Source: Pleurobrachia bachei (lineage: Eukaryota; Ctenophora; Tentaculata; Cydippida; Pleurobrachiidae). Taken from it: 33,193 nucleotides of DNA. The position numbers and the translations under genes were made by a program. The stretch spans positions 18,458 to 51,650 of the forward strand of contig AVPN01000025.1 in the NCBI GenBank assembly GCA_000695325.1, in the 5' to 3' direction. Under the pieces are notes generated by a model. The model worked only from the letters and a program-made list of their open reading frames with translations, ran no database searches and was not told where the DNA came from. The first letter of the stretch is position 1, and the number at the start of each line of letters is the position of its first letter. Below, in pieces: positions 1 to 10,087 of this stretch.

Positions 1-545
1 GTTTTTGAAGTTTTTGAAAAAAACTTCAAAAACCTCAAAAACTTCAAAAGTATTGATAATTCATTATTTGCGCTTTTAAAACAACTTTTTGAGAACTTTA
101 CAGGACATAAACATATTAAACATGTTAATACATACCCGTACATATCATACAGCACAAATTTTTCGACAAAATTGACTTACAAAATTGACTTCAAAAATTG
201 ACTTCAAAAATTGACTTCAAAATTCCAAAAAAATGTTTTCTTCAGAAAGTGATTCTAAACGCTTTGATTACTTGGATTAGTGCTCTCCATGGATTTTTAT
301 AGAAAAAAGTTTCCTGAAAATTTCGAAGCTCAAATCATACTGCAAAAATGACTTAGAAAATTTTTCGATTTATTTTCCACTTAAACCATACAAACCATCA
401 AAGAAACACCTAATTGAACCAAATCAAACCGAAATTTCGATCATTTCCTGGTTTATAGGTTTTTGAAGTTTTTGAAGTTTTTGAATTTTCCTACCCTTTC
501 CAGTTTTTGAAGTTTTTGAAGTCGACTTCGAAAACTTCAAAAACT
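1..545. repeat. Fold-back rich intronic repeat block (GTTTTTGAAG units)
   Basis: The block lies upstream of the first visible TOCA exon and is probably its intron. Bases 1-33 form a perfect hairpin (15-bp arms, 3-nt loop) of GTTTTTGAAGTTTTT. Bases 502-545 form a near-perfect palindrome of the same unit centred on GTCGAC, with one mismatch per arm. A direct array of the unit lies at 461-485, and a short tandem array of AAAATTGACTTC-like units at about 170-222. The same motif in opposite orientation at both ends suggests a fold-back element, but the left edge is cut by the window and no target duplication can be tested. Confidence 0.6.
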
Positions 546-585
546 TCAGCCGGCCCCCCCCCCTACTAAACCATGGCATCTGCAG

Positions 586-2572
586 GACAAGATCGATGTA
601 CAGTTAAAGGCCCGGACAGGGGTTGAAGACATCCTGGAGTTATACTCAAAGAAGCCCGAGTTGGGTAATGACAAGGCTATTGAGGAGAGTAGACAACAGC
701 TAGATATGATAGCTGCGGAGCTTGAGAAACTCCACACTGAGCTTCATACTTATCAGGTACTGCACACAGGGGTAGTTTTGAGGGGAGTAGGGTAGATCAA
801 CAAGCGTTTGGATTTGTAGCACCCCTTCCTACCTGATATAATATGGTCTGCCATTGTGCTCGGAGGGGATATATATTCCTTATATCGGATACTGAATGTG
901 ACTGGTATAAACTTGTAGAGAAGGGTATTCTAAACTCCCCCTCCTCCTTCCCGCTGTTACTTATCAACTCCCCCTCTTCCTTCCCAGTGTTACTTATAAA
1001 CTCCCTCTCCCCAGTGCTACTTATCAACGTTAAATAACATGCCAGCTCCTGAGAAACCGGCCATTGGGTCACATCTAACGAGTCACGGTGATGGAATCTC
1101 TATATCCTCCTCTATCTCTCACGCATCACATGTAAGCGAAATATGAAGGACCCAATATGAATCGTGATAATCTACTAGCCACTAGGGTTTAGTTGGGGAG
1201 GGGGTAGGTTAGATATATCTTGGTCTTCGGTTCAACTAGTTTTAGTGGTCCGGAAACATAATTTAAACGTGATGCGATCAATAACTAGTTGAGCTAAGTT
1301 TCCCATTTCGGTTCAGATTGATCTGTCCCAGCAAGATGACAATAGCGCCAGTGTAGCACCGGAGGCTAAAGTAAGAAATGACCCCTAATGGGCCCAATTA
1401 TTAGTGATGTCACTAATGTCGTCAGGAACCGACCGAATCAGGAAATACTGGTCCCTGATTGGCTGATAACCAGTCAACGTGACTTAATCAACGTGTTCTG
1501 ATTGGTTGTTTACTTGTTTCTGTCGGATCCTGATTGTCGTGATGACGTCATAAATGTCGTGATTTGGCTGATTGTGACCTTGTCTGCTTTTTTCCTGATA
1601 AAATATAATCTCTGCCCCTGTGTTTGTGATAAAACGCCTGTGGTGTCATTGTTGCTATGACGACGCGATTGTATCACTATTCTCAATTTCTTTTTCTTCC
1701 GGTCCAACTCATATCATCATCCTCCCCTAACGGCTAACCCCGTAACATTTCCTACTTAACAATGTAACATCCCCTCCCCCCACAGTCTGCCGAAGCGGAT
1801 CCAGTAGTGGACAATGGTGGTGAGACAGAGTTTGGAGTTGTACCAGCCTCCCCAGGAGCGGAATCAAATACCAACGAGTTTAACACCATGAACTCTTACT
1901 ATGAAAGTGAGTTTGGGAACATGTTGTTTGGTGTTTCTTCCTAGTTCTTCACTTACAAACTGCGTGTGATAAAGGCGGAAGAAGATCAATCAATCAATAT
2001 TCACACTACCTGCTGATCAGTACTGAATTAGAATACAAGACCTCTGTACAACAGATGCACTCACTCTCGACACAAGTCCTATCTATCTGAACCCATCAGC
2101 AAAAACCTGAATGTGTTGTAACATATCTTCATTTCAGTGCCCGACCAGCCGCCCCCGGTTCCACCTACCCCGGAGGGAGGACAACTGTGTTCAGTTCTCT
2201 ACGATTATACTGGTACGTTATACCGCTCTGCTTTGTCTCCATACTAACAATTCCATAACCTGCCCTGACTCGTGAAAACACGTCACAGCCTTATTTTTTC
2301 ACCCCGACTAATCCTACCACCTCTCCCTTTCATAGCTAATCATCCCCCCTTTTAATCCCCCTCTCTAGTCTCTCCCTTTCACAGCTAATCATACCCCCAG
2401 CTAATCCCCCTATCTCCCTTTCTCAGCCCAACACGATGACGAACTGGATATATACCAAGGGGAGTTCCTGTTTATAATGGAGGACAACGGTACTGGATGG
2501 GTGAAAGCGCAGCGAAACGATAACGAAAAGGGACTGATTCCCGGAAATTATATCGAAATGATGGCCTCGTGA
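586..2572 (+). CDS. TOCA/CIP4/FBP17-family adaptor, 3' part (HR1 + SH3)
   Basis: Exons: 586-756, 1054-1131 (probable), 1317-1370, 1786-1906, 2138-2212, 2427-2572. All junctions are GT-AG and in phase, giving 214 residues to the TGA at 2570-2572. Exon 586-756 encodes an HR1 coiled coil (KIDVQLKARTGVEDILELYS, then KKPELGNDK) that aligns without gaps to my recollection of the TOCA-1/FBP17 HR1 segment around KIDRETKERD and YEKNPQMGD. The last two exons encode an SH3 domain: ALYDY-like VLYDYT, DDELDIYQGE, the ligand-groove Trp in GTGWVKA, and the GLIPGNYIE end. A proline run (QPPPVPPTP) precedes the SH3. In the family, an N-terminal F-BAR bends membrane, HR1 binds Cdc42-GTP and SH3 recruits N-WASP and dynamin. 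The F-BAR exons must lie upstream of the window. Nostrin-like proteins are the main alternative. Confidence 0.85.
932..1026. repeat. Three-copy minisatellite in a TOCA intron
   Basis: Three tandem units of about 27-33 bp, each starting AACTCCC(C)CTC and ending TTACTTAT or CTACTTAT, sit between the HR1 exon and the next probable exon. Minus-strand open frames over it are repeat artefacts. Confidence 0.7.
1424..1466. repeat. 43-bp sequence shared with the KMO B/C duplication junction
   Basis: These 43 bases are identical to 27588-27630. They include an inverted repeat, AATCAGG...CCTGATT. Here they lie in a TOCA intron, so the sequence is dispersed and probably part of a mobile element. Confidence 0.8.
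2321..2426 (+). repeat. Triplicated polypyrimidine/acceptor unit before the SH3 exon
   Basis: CTCCCTTTC(A/T)(T/C)AG occurs three times, ending at 2335, 2384 and 2426, separated by CTAATC-CCCCC spacers. Only the last AG gives an open frame into the SH3 exon. Confidence 0.65.
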
Positions 2573-2740
2573 GGAGCGTGATTATGTCTCTCGGTGGAGT
2601 TCGAAGAAGTGAAAGTACTGTCGAGGATTGAGGAAATTGTTTAGTAGGGAGCTGGAAATGGGGGTCGTGTAATACTGTGATAAATATGTGGACACTATCT
2701 GTTGGGGAGATCTGTTTTTTAGTTTTATCAAAACAGAAAA

Positions 2741-2790
2741 TAGGGAGAGAGTGAGAGAGAGCTGAGAAAGAGAGAGAGTGAGAGAGAGCT

Positions 2791-2841
<51 letters not shown>

Positions 2842-2876
2842 TGAGAGAGAGCTGAGAAAGAGTGAGAAAGAGAGAG
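2741..2876. repeat. (GA)n microsatellite downstream of the TOCA gene
   Basis: An imperfect GA array interrupted by GAGCTGAGAAAGAG-type units starts about 170 bp after the stop codon, so it may lie in the 3' UTR. The serine/leucine open frame opposite it is an artefact. Confidence 0.9.
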
Positions 2877-3231
2877 AACTGCTGTGTTTAATAGGAAAAT
2901 ATTGAGACAGTTGTGTTTTTGGAAATTGTTTGTGAACGGTTAACACAGGAAAAACACGTTCTAAATTGTTCGATTCAATAATATGTGATCCTCTGAGCTG
3001 CTGGATCTAAAGTTTGTGATCATATTTTCTCGTCCAGTCTGATTTTGGCAGTTATTATATAATGACAACACTAATTATAATTTTGTCTGGCTGCAAAGAG
3101 TGCTGTGATATCCTTTTTTCTGATGTGTTTATAACAGCGAGCTGGTGATATTTACAACTGTTCAAGATCTAACAGTAAGAACTTTGGGAGAGATTGAGAA
3201 TCAAAATCGCACTCTTTGCTTACAGACTGAA

Positions 3232-4045
3232 TTGATTTGATTGACAATAATTAGTGATTTATTTTTATCTTTCATACTTGTTTTTTGTAATTCTTTCTTA
3301 AATCTTTTCCCGAACAGCTGTTACAAATATGCTCCGTATTGAGATAGAGCTAGCTATGATAGTACAGTAGAGAAGTGTCACACCCGAAAGAGAGATTTGC
3401 GAAATATGCCAATCGTTTTTGAAAACTCCTGTTAACTTTACCAACCAACCTAGTTAAGTTAAAAAAGCTAACTTGTTTTACTTTGTCTCTGTAAGACCAA
3501 TGCTTTGACGGCGGTTCTGGCAGAAATGAGAATGGGATCGGGCCAATGCTTTGTCTGGTAAAAGTAAAAACGGCCAACATTCGAAGATATATATATAAAA
3601 ATGTGGCATGTTTGTTACGCGCAAATGTTGAGCCGCGCGATCAGCGGACGACGCGCCAAAAAAACAAATTAGAGAATTTTTTTAAATTTTTCTGCCAGGC
3701 AGGAATTTTCATTTCCTGGTTTGGCGCAGCGCAGCGCTGTTTCTTGATTCCCCAGTCATGTCTCTCTCCGGTGCCGATCCGTTGTAGATAGGAGAATCAA
3801 ACAAATGCATCGCTCCATGAAAATTCAAGTAACCATCATTTAGACCTTTCTCTGTCTGGCGGGGCCGATCTCCATTTCATCATTAATCTAGTTATAAAGC
3901 TAGCCGCTTTTGGAGCTTTTTGATTTGATTGACAATAATTAGTGATTTATTTTTATCTTTCGTACTTGTTTTTTGTAATTCTTTTTTTTCCCGAACAGCG
4001 CTGTTACAAATGAACTCCGTATTGAGATAGAGCTAGCTATGATAG
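3232..4045. repeat. About 130-bp direct repeats flanking a repeat-filled segment
   Basis: 3232-3362 and 3920-4045 are near-identical direct copies (TTGATTTGATTGACAATAAT at the start, TAGAGCTAGCTATGATAG at the end), about 560 bp apart. The right copy has small indels. The block between them contains the dispersed repeat 3624-3869. The ends are not TG...CA and no coding remnant is visible inside, so I read this as a local duplication rather than terminal repeats. Confidence 0.7.
3624..3869. repeat. Dispersed repeat, copy 1 (matches 11417-11672)
   Basis: About 245 bp align with 11417-11672 over their whole length with scattered substitutions and indels. Shared blocks include the ATGTTGAG...ATCAGCGGA start, TTTGGCGCAGC, CTCTCCGGT, AAAATTCAAG and GGCGGGGCCGATCT. 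No open frame is conserved. It is probably an old non-autonomous element or retroposon; the family is unknown. Confidence 0.65.
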
Positions 4046-4260
4046 GGGGATGCGGAGTAATCTTTCATAGATGGTGTCCATGAGCACATATGAGGTCACA
4101 TCAGCAGTGGTTTGCAGTCAAAAGCTGCGCTGTTCCTCACGTTTCCCAGTGTCTAGTCAGAGATTCAAGGAATTTTCAAAACTTGTTGATTGACAGCTCT
4201 CAATTTAAAACCACCTTCACTTTTCTAGACATACTTCAGCAATTTTACCCGGCTCTAAAT

Positions 4261-4320
4261 CAGAGGTGTAGGAATTACAGGGGGACACCGGGGCCCTGGC
4301 CCCGGCGCTTTTTGAGAAGT
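4261..4320 (+). mobile_element. Possible hAT-type transposon terminus
   Basis: CAGAGGTGTAGGAATTACAG followed by GGGGACACCGG and a GC-rich hairpin (CCGGGGCC-CT-GGCCCCGG, 4288-4305) resembles the CAG-starting, G-rich ends of hAT elements. I found no matching opposite end or target duplication nearby, so this is at best a fragment. Confidence 0.3.
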
Positions 4321-4833
4321 CCTGTCATTGGCCTGACCCACTTCTCACTCGCGAAAAGTGTGGCCAGAGCATTGGCCTGACAGGAGAAGTCTCAACCTGA
4401 AATTTCTTCCCTTTTAATCCACTTACAGCAAAATAAGATCTCCAACTTTTTTTCACGGCCCAACCCAGCCCTTATCCTATTAATTCGCACTCAATACGGG
4501 TTGGATTACCGGGACCCAGTAAAAGTTTCTGAATTTTAGAGAAACAAAAAAGAAAGACATATATAGCTTGCACACTTCAAAAACGCTTCACTTTTTGTGG
4601 CTCATTGTTCACGGATTGGTATGTACCAACAAAAAAACATAACTTGTCACTGCCTATACTGTTATATATATATATATATTAGTTAGTTCTACAATTCAGC
4701 AAAAGCTTATCCTTCCCTATGATTAAAATCCGATCAGCCAACTGTCTTGTCTTGTTGAGTAACAAGTCTTTTCTGCAATTAAGATCCAATACGAGGAACA
4801 CTATTCATCCCCTGTTGTTGAGTATCCAGTAGT

Positions 4834-4839
4834 TTTATT
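4834..4839 (-). promoter_or_regulatory. Polyadenylation signal AATAAA of the GPCR gene
   Basis: TTTATT on the plus strand is AATAAA on the minus strand, about 105 bp past the receptor stop codon (4945-4947), a fitting distance for a short 3' UTR. Confidence 0.55.
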
Positions 4840-4944
4840 AGTTGCATGTTTAGTGTCCAACCTAGGAACTAGATATTATTATCTAACATCGTCTATGATA
4901 AAAACATAGTCTGTAATTTGTCTTGTCACCTCGGGTATAGTTCC

Positions 4945-7900
4945 CTAGACAGCAGTGGTTGCAGTCCCGGTAGCTTCAGATGCCACCGTCTCCATAGCAG
5001 CAGGAATTCTCAGAAAGTCCCTCTTCCTAACCTGGATGAACGACCAGAGTCGTCGTACAGCCCTAACTGGGAACCTCGCCATGGTACTAAAGATCCTCCA
5101 GTAGAATTTTGACTCGTTAAGGAAAGGGTTGATGACAGAGTTGATCGGCAGAATCAGGATGGAGAAAAAGGGATACCAGCTCGTGGCATCGATCTCTTCT
5201 GCTAGATGTAGGAAAGCCACAACACCCAGAGGGATCCAGCAAAAGAAATCCGTTATGATGATGGCCAGGATTTTTATTTGCAGCACCCGATCGTTTCTAC
5301 CAGCACGGCCGCTGTTCCTGCCTGAGAAAATTTATTATTGGAAAACTTCTTGAAAACGTGGAAACTTATTCGAGCTGTTTGTTTTGCAATTATTATTGGT
5401 TGGTCCCCTACCTGACAAGTTAATTTTGTAGCCAATGAGCATGTAACTGACGGAAATGAGCAGGAAACAAAGGCAGTTCATCAGCAGGACAGAGCTGGAG
5501 AAGATCCACTGTGGATCGTCTCTTCTCACTAGGTACTTGAAGATACAAACACCGTCGTTGCCGTAGAAGTGAACGGTATCGCCTTTCATCTCTGAAAGCA
5601 AATGAGGAATATTAGTCCTATAAGCAATATTTGTTTCTCGCCCAAATACAGCTAGGCGTGTTGCGTATCAAGTGCCTAGCCTTAGGCACCAGTTAGAGAT
5701 TCCCAGGCACTGTATGGCGGCACCATACCCCATTCTCAAATTGAGCTCAATTTGAGAATGGGGTATGGTGCCGCCATACAGTGCCTGGGAACTCAACTGA
5801 GTGCGCGACAGTGCGCTCAGATCGGGTCGGCGGCGCCAGACAGCATGGCATCAGATCCCAAGCGGATATCAGGGTATCAATATGTTACTGGTGCGTAATG
5901 AGAAGGGTCGACCCTAAACACACTTGGTGTTACAGTTTAGCGTGTCAACCAGCGTGTTGTGTAACTTCTCAATCAATGGTGCAATGGTCTTGTAACAGCT
6001 GATTTTAGTAAAATCATTTTACCTTTTATGTTAGAGTCACTTGAGAACATTTTAGCAACTGCCGATCTTATCTCTCCCCAGGATGATTCGTTACTCCAAG
6101 AACTGGAATTTTCACCAAAATACACCCGAAAAGCTGCAAAATGCCGGGGCTTGTCAACAGGCCCGACAAATAACGTAGAATTTCCATAGTACAATCCGTT
6201 GACAAAGTAGTCCTCAAATATGGGTAAAACTGGGGTAATGGCTACCACCAAGCTTGCCAAGATTGGACCGGCTGCAAGAATTCCTAGTTTAACTGTGGAC
6301 TTAAAGGTTTGGCAGTCTCGAAGGACTAGGTTCCCCACGTTAGTTACTCTACTAACTCCCAGAACTGTCATTGCAAACAGAGAAAGTTGAGATCCAGTGG
6401 TGCTCAGAACCCCAAGGAAGGAGCACTCCGTAGAACTGAACCAAAAATGCCGATTCTGACAATACCTCCCATCAGATTTGATGTAGTCAAAGTAGGATAC
6501 TGCAATGAGATAAACTCCTATAAACAAGTCTCCCAGATTGATCATAAGGATGGTTAACTGGTTTAGAAACATTTCATATGTTTCTATGTGGATTAGTTTA
6601 GAACCTGATCTCACAAGAGAAACAATGTTCAGCACCGTGGCCATGGGTCCCATGGTGTAGCTGGCAGTCCTTAGGTAGTTGTTCGCAAAAATGTTTTTGT
6701 TGCTTGGTGGACATTGAGGCTGGCATTCGTCAGAGTAGTCCCTACAACTTACCACTCCATCGCACAATTGTGACAAGTTCAGATAAGTATCACTGGAACT
6801 ACATTTAAAATTGTTTTCACAGTTCTTCTCGTCAGAACCATCCCCGCAGTCGTCTTTAAGGTCGCATACTTGTGCATATTGGACACAATTTTTGTTGACA
6901 CACGGGAAAATCTGTGTGTCGTACTCGTACTCTGTACCGTCTTCCATTTTGAGCACAGTTGTTAGCGTGTTATTCTTTGTGAGAGCTCGGACTCTGGATT
7001 CATCTTTATTCTCACAAGTGTCTCCTGGAACATCGATGAGAGGGCATTCAGCATCCAAACAACGTTTGTTGCATGCCGCATACACATAGTTTTCCCCGTA
7101 TAAATGTGAGCAGTGGATCTTGTCTTTGGGTATTATGATCATCACAGGTTTCTGGACATCAAGAACTGTTTGTACGAGTCCAGTCTTGTGTTCTATCGTT
7201 GTACAGTTAGTCAGGTGGCGTGATGAGTTCTCACTTCCTTCCGATTCGCAAGGTAGCAGTATCCGCTGACCATTACTCGTAATACGAGCGTTGCGAGAAA
7301 CTTCTTCGATTCCAAAATTATTGACCGCTGCACAAAGTTCGTTTTCAAAAGAACACGTGTTAACTCCATCGCAAAGTTTAGTAAAATGTATAAATTTTTC
7401 TTCAGACGGGCATAGGAGCATCTGCTGACAATCCGATTCGGGATCTATGTAATGGGCGTTCGCGTTGTTGCATGATCCACACTTTTTCCATTTGTCTAGA
7501 TCTTCATCTATCCCATCGAGGCAGTCAATCTGGCCGTCCATAATCCATTCTAATGGTATCCTGAGTGGGGTATTCCTTTTCACGTGCTCTGATCGGAATC
7601 TTCGGACACAACTAACGCTAGTGAGACTAGCGCAGCTTTCGTCAGTTCTTCTCAAACTACAATCAACGTGTCCATCGCACTTTTGTCCCTTGTGGATTGT
7701 ACAGCCCAGTTCAGGTTGAAAACACTCATTATTGTAGTTATCATCACAAAGATCTTCATAGCCCTTACAGTATCCCCAGATAGAAATATTTGTTGGGTAT
7801 CCCTCTGACAGACACTGAACTACGACTCTATCAGGATCACTGCAGTTGGTCTGATCCTGCATATTGCGACACATTCCATACTCATATGCTTCGAAGCACC

Positions 7901-8713
7901 GCATAGTTTGCTGGATCTTGAAACGTTGTCCCCACTTTCTTTTACATGTGGTATGGTCAGCAGTGGTCCAATTGTTGCACCCAACTTCATCTTCTCCATT
8001 GGGACAATCTTTCCATCCATCACACATCGAGAAAGGAGCCACCCATTTGTACCCACACCACACACCATACTGCACACCGTTACAGTACGACTCATCTTCA
8101 CAGTACCTACCGTTATTATAAGCATCACATTTTCCATCACACTCCGTCGACAAACCCCTGTCACATTTTTTAGATGGATTACAGTGAGCCTCATTTTCTA
8201 GATAGCTATAACTATAGAATCTACCATGATCAATTTCGTAGATGGACGCTCCGCAAAGGAGGGTTGTCCCGTTTAGTTCTCTGGACCATGAACAAGCATC
8301 AGGTCCGCATGCCTGGTAAAATCCCGTGTCGTTTGGGCAGCGGTTTGTGAAAGAAATGCCTTTACAGTTTGCTGAGTCATCATCATTATCGTAAAATTCA
8401 TCTGACCAGGGGCACTTGTATACTAAACTACTATTACTACTATTAGTATACAGACCATTTGCATTATAATCGTACATAAGGCACTCTTCGTGTAGGTAAC
8501 CATTCACTTCCACAACTTCACAGTCATGATATCTACGAGAAGCACTCTCCGTGTTAAACCTTGTGGTAGAATTCGATTGGTTGCCATTTTTGGTAGATGA
8601 AGAGTGGCCGTAGTAGGGGTTAATACGTCTCGCCGCGGCCGTGTAATTCGATTGGTTGCCATATTTGGTATATTCAGGTTCAGTATATGGTTCAGCTTCA
8701 GATGCCTTGGTAC
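4945..8713 (-). CDS. LDL-receptor class A repeat GPCR (GRL101/RXFP-like 7TM), 5' end missing
   Basis: Exons on the minus strand: about 8713-6023, 5591-5412, 5321-4945; junction phases agree (1 and 1). The large exon encodes a cysteine-rich ectodomain with about six LDLa-like modules. The clearest are CDGWKDCPNGEDEVGC and CDLKDDCGDGSDEKNC; others are CDGHVDCSLRRTDESC and LCDGVVSCRDYSDEC. Then come TM1-TM4, with NLGDLFIGVYLI (TM2, as in LGR/RXFP receptors), the TM3 Cys in STECSFLGVL and many NxS/T sites. Exon 2 carries TM5; exon 3 carries TM6 (FFCWIPLG, the CWxP motif), TM7 (INSVINPFLN) and a basic tail. The DRY position reads SRV and NPxxY reads NPFLN, both divergent. The frame has no ATG before the ectodomain, so the signal-peptide exon lies upstream; the open frame ends at the edge of the 8714 duplication. 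The ligand cannot be inferred. Confidence 0.85.
5700..5791. repeat. Perfect 92-bp palindrome in GPCR intron 2
   Basis: Two 46-bp arms, identical in inverted orientation and without a spacer, meet at GAG|CTC (5745/5746). Arm ends read TTCCCAGGCACTGTATGGCG and its complement. A small hairpin of related sequence (GTGCCTAGCCTTAGGCAC) sits just to the left at about 5672-5689. It is probably a fold-back element; no target duplication was found. Confidence 0.95.
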
Positions 8714-9841
8714 CATTTTGAAGGTATTTAAGGCACCTTCCAGAGCAAGATCAAATTCATCAGTGGAGTTAAAAAACTAGTGGGATGGAGATATCAATAT
8801 GATGGGAAAAAACAAATGCGCCACTAATACGGACTACTCAGCAGCTCTTCTATATTTTCCCTCGCGATCCCGGATATCCTTCTTCGTGTCGCACGTGATA
8901 AAATAATTCTGTCCGACTGTAATTATTTTCTAAGTCTCCTCGATTATTATTTTTTACTCAACCTTTGGTTTCGACGCGGTTCGTCTCATGTTTTAATTCA
9001 CTAATTAATGATTTTTCAATTCTAAATCAAGGAAATTAAAAGAGAGAAAAAATAATAATGTACTACGTTCCCCGATCGTCTGGCGGCTCCCAGTTCCTAC
9101 ATAGAAAATGTCATTGACCTTCTTGGCCTTTTTTCTAAATTCTAGGGTCTTTTGAACCTCACTAGATGGGGGCTTGGTTTCTCAGGGGTTGGACTGTCAA
9201 TTATACTTTCCATTCAATTAATCAATTAATCAGCTAATTAATCACTCTCAGGTTCGCGGAGCTGGAGGAGCCCCTGGAAAAGAAAAGAAAGAAGGTGGAG
9301 AAGAAGGATAACCTCCGAGAATTTAACCGTCTGGCAGGTGATGAAGGAGAAGGAGATATCCCTTGATAACAAGAACCTTGGACAGACTCTGATGGAGGCG
9401 GAGATGTTGCTGACTAAACACAAGACATTCATGGAAGATCTTGAGAAACATGAACCAACATACCAGGTGTGTTACCATGGTAACAAAAATTAGCTGTGTT
9501 ACCATGGTATATTGTCATGGTAACCGTTAACATTTACTATGTATTGGCCCGAATCTGTCTCAACAACTCCCTCTCTCACCAGGCAACGGAAAAAGCCTAG
9601 GATCAGGAGTGCTACAGAGACTAAGCTAAGAGAGCACTAGCAGGTCGCTGTGCCCTCAATACTGGCTACCAATTTAACTGAGCACAACTGGAAAACATAA
9701 ATATATATCAGTAACAAATGAATATAGAATGAACGATCTCATCTGATATGAGAATATAGGTAGGGGATGTAGGTGGCTGGTCCTTTGTTGCTGGTCCGCG
9801 GTAGTCCTCTCTCTCTCTCTCTCACTCACTCTCTCACTCTC
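8714..9841. repeat. Direct duplication, unit 1
   Basis: This matches 9983-11105 over its whole length, differing only by a few substitutions, a 6-bp CAATAT insertion and a 1-bp indel near the left end. The left edge abuts the last open base of the GPCR ectodomain exon; the right edge lies in a CT microsatellite. It contains a spectrin-repeat pseudo-exon. Confidence 0.95.
9252..9600 (+). pseudogene. Spectrin-repeat gene fragment, copy 1
   Basis: An exon-like segment 9252-9466, preceded by CACTCTCAG and followed by a GT donor, encodes two pieces of a spectrin repeat in different frames: FAELEEPLEKKRKKVEKKDN then LREFNRLA, and VMKEKEISLDNKNLGQTLME then AEMLLTKHKTFMEDLEKHE. The pattern (L-EP-RR, then KEK...LGQ...LLxKHxxxxxDLxxHE) is typical of alpha/beta spectrin family repeats. 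The frames change at about 9337, and the residues expected between the helices are missing. A following piece after CTCACCAG (9583) reads ATEKA and stops. No neighbouring spectrin exons were found, so this is a broken fragment rather than part of a working gene. Confidence 0.65.
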
Positions 9842-10087
9842 ATTGTAGTTGTGTGCTCTATAAAAAGTTGTTATGTTCAAACTGCAGTCATAACTTGGCA
9901 AATAAAAAGGATGATTTGTTAAGAAAATAATTGCATTATAATCTACCACAGCTGTAGCGTTAACACTATATCTAATATCTAACATTTTGAAGGTATTTAA
10001 GGCACCTTCCAGAGCAAGATCAAATTCATCAGTGGAGTTTAAAAAACTAGTGGGGTGGAGATATGATGGGAAAAAACAGATGCGCCA
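9842..10087 (-). other. Open frame of coding appearance, unassigned
   Basis: On the minus strand from 10087 the frame reads CFFPSYLHPTSF, STDEFDLALEGALNTFKM, then RYSVNATAVVDYN and DCSLNITTFYR with two NxT sites, crossing from duplication unit 2 into the 142-bp unique spacer. A stop lies at 10088-10090. The composition looks extracellular, and it lies upstream of the receptor in the receptor's own orientation, so it could be an upstream receptor exon or its relic. In unit 1 the matching frame carries a 1-bp deletion and runs out of frame into the receptor exon. Confidence 0.25.

Noticed and set aside
2728-2946. Serine/leucine open frame on the minus strand
   Set aside because: It is the translation of a GA/CT microsatellite.
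3232-4045. Direct repeats as possible terminal repeats of a retroelement
   Set aside because: The ends are not TG...CA, no primer-binding or polypurine tract is evident and no coding remnant lies between; a local duplication explains them.
6811-8201. Several plus-strand open frames over the receptor ectodomain exon
   Set aside because: They are antisense shadows of a cysteine-rich exon with clear LDLa motifs and show no domain of their own.
9325-9365. An intron at 9337 joining the two spectrin frames
   Set aside because: The candidate donor and acceptor share the same CTGGCAGG bases, leaving no room for an intron; a broken frame is the simpler reading.
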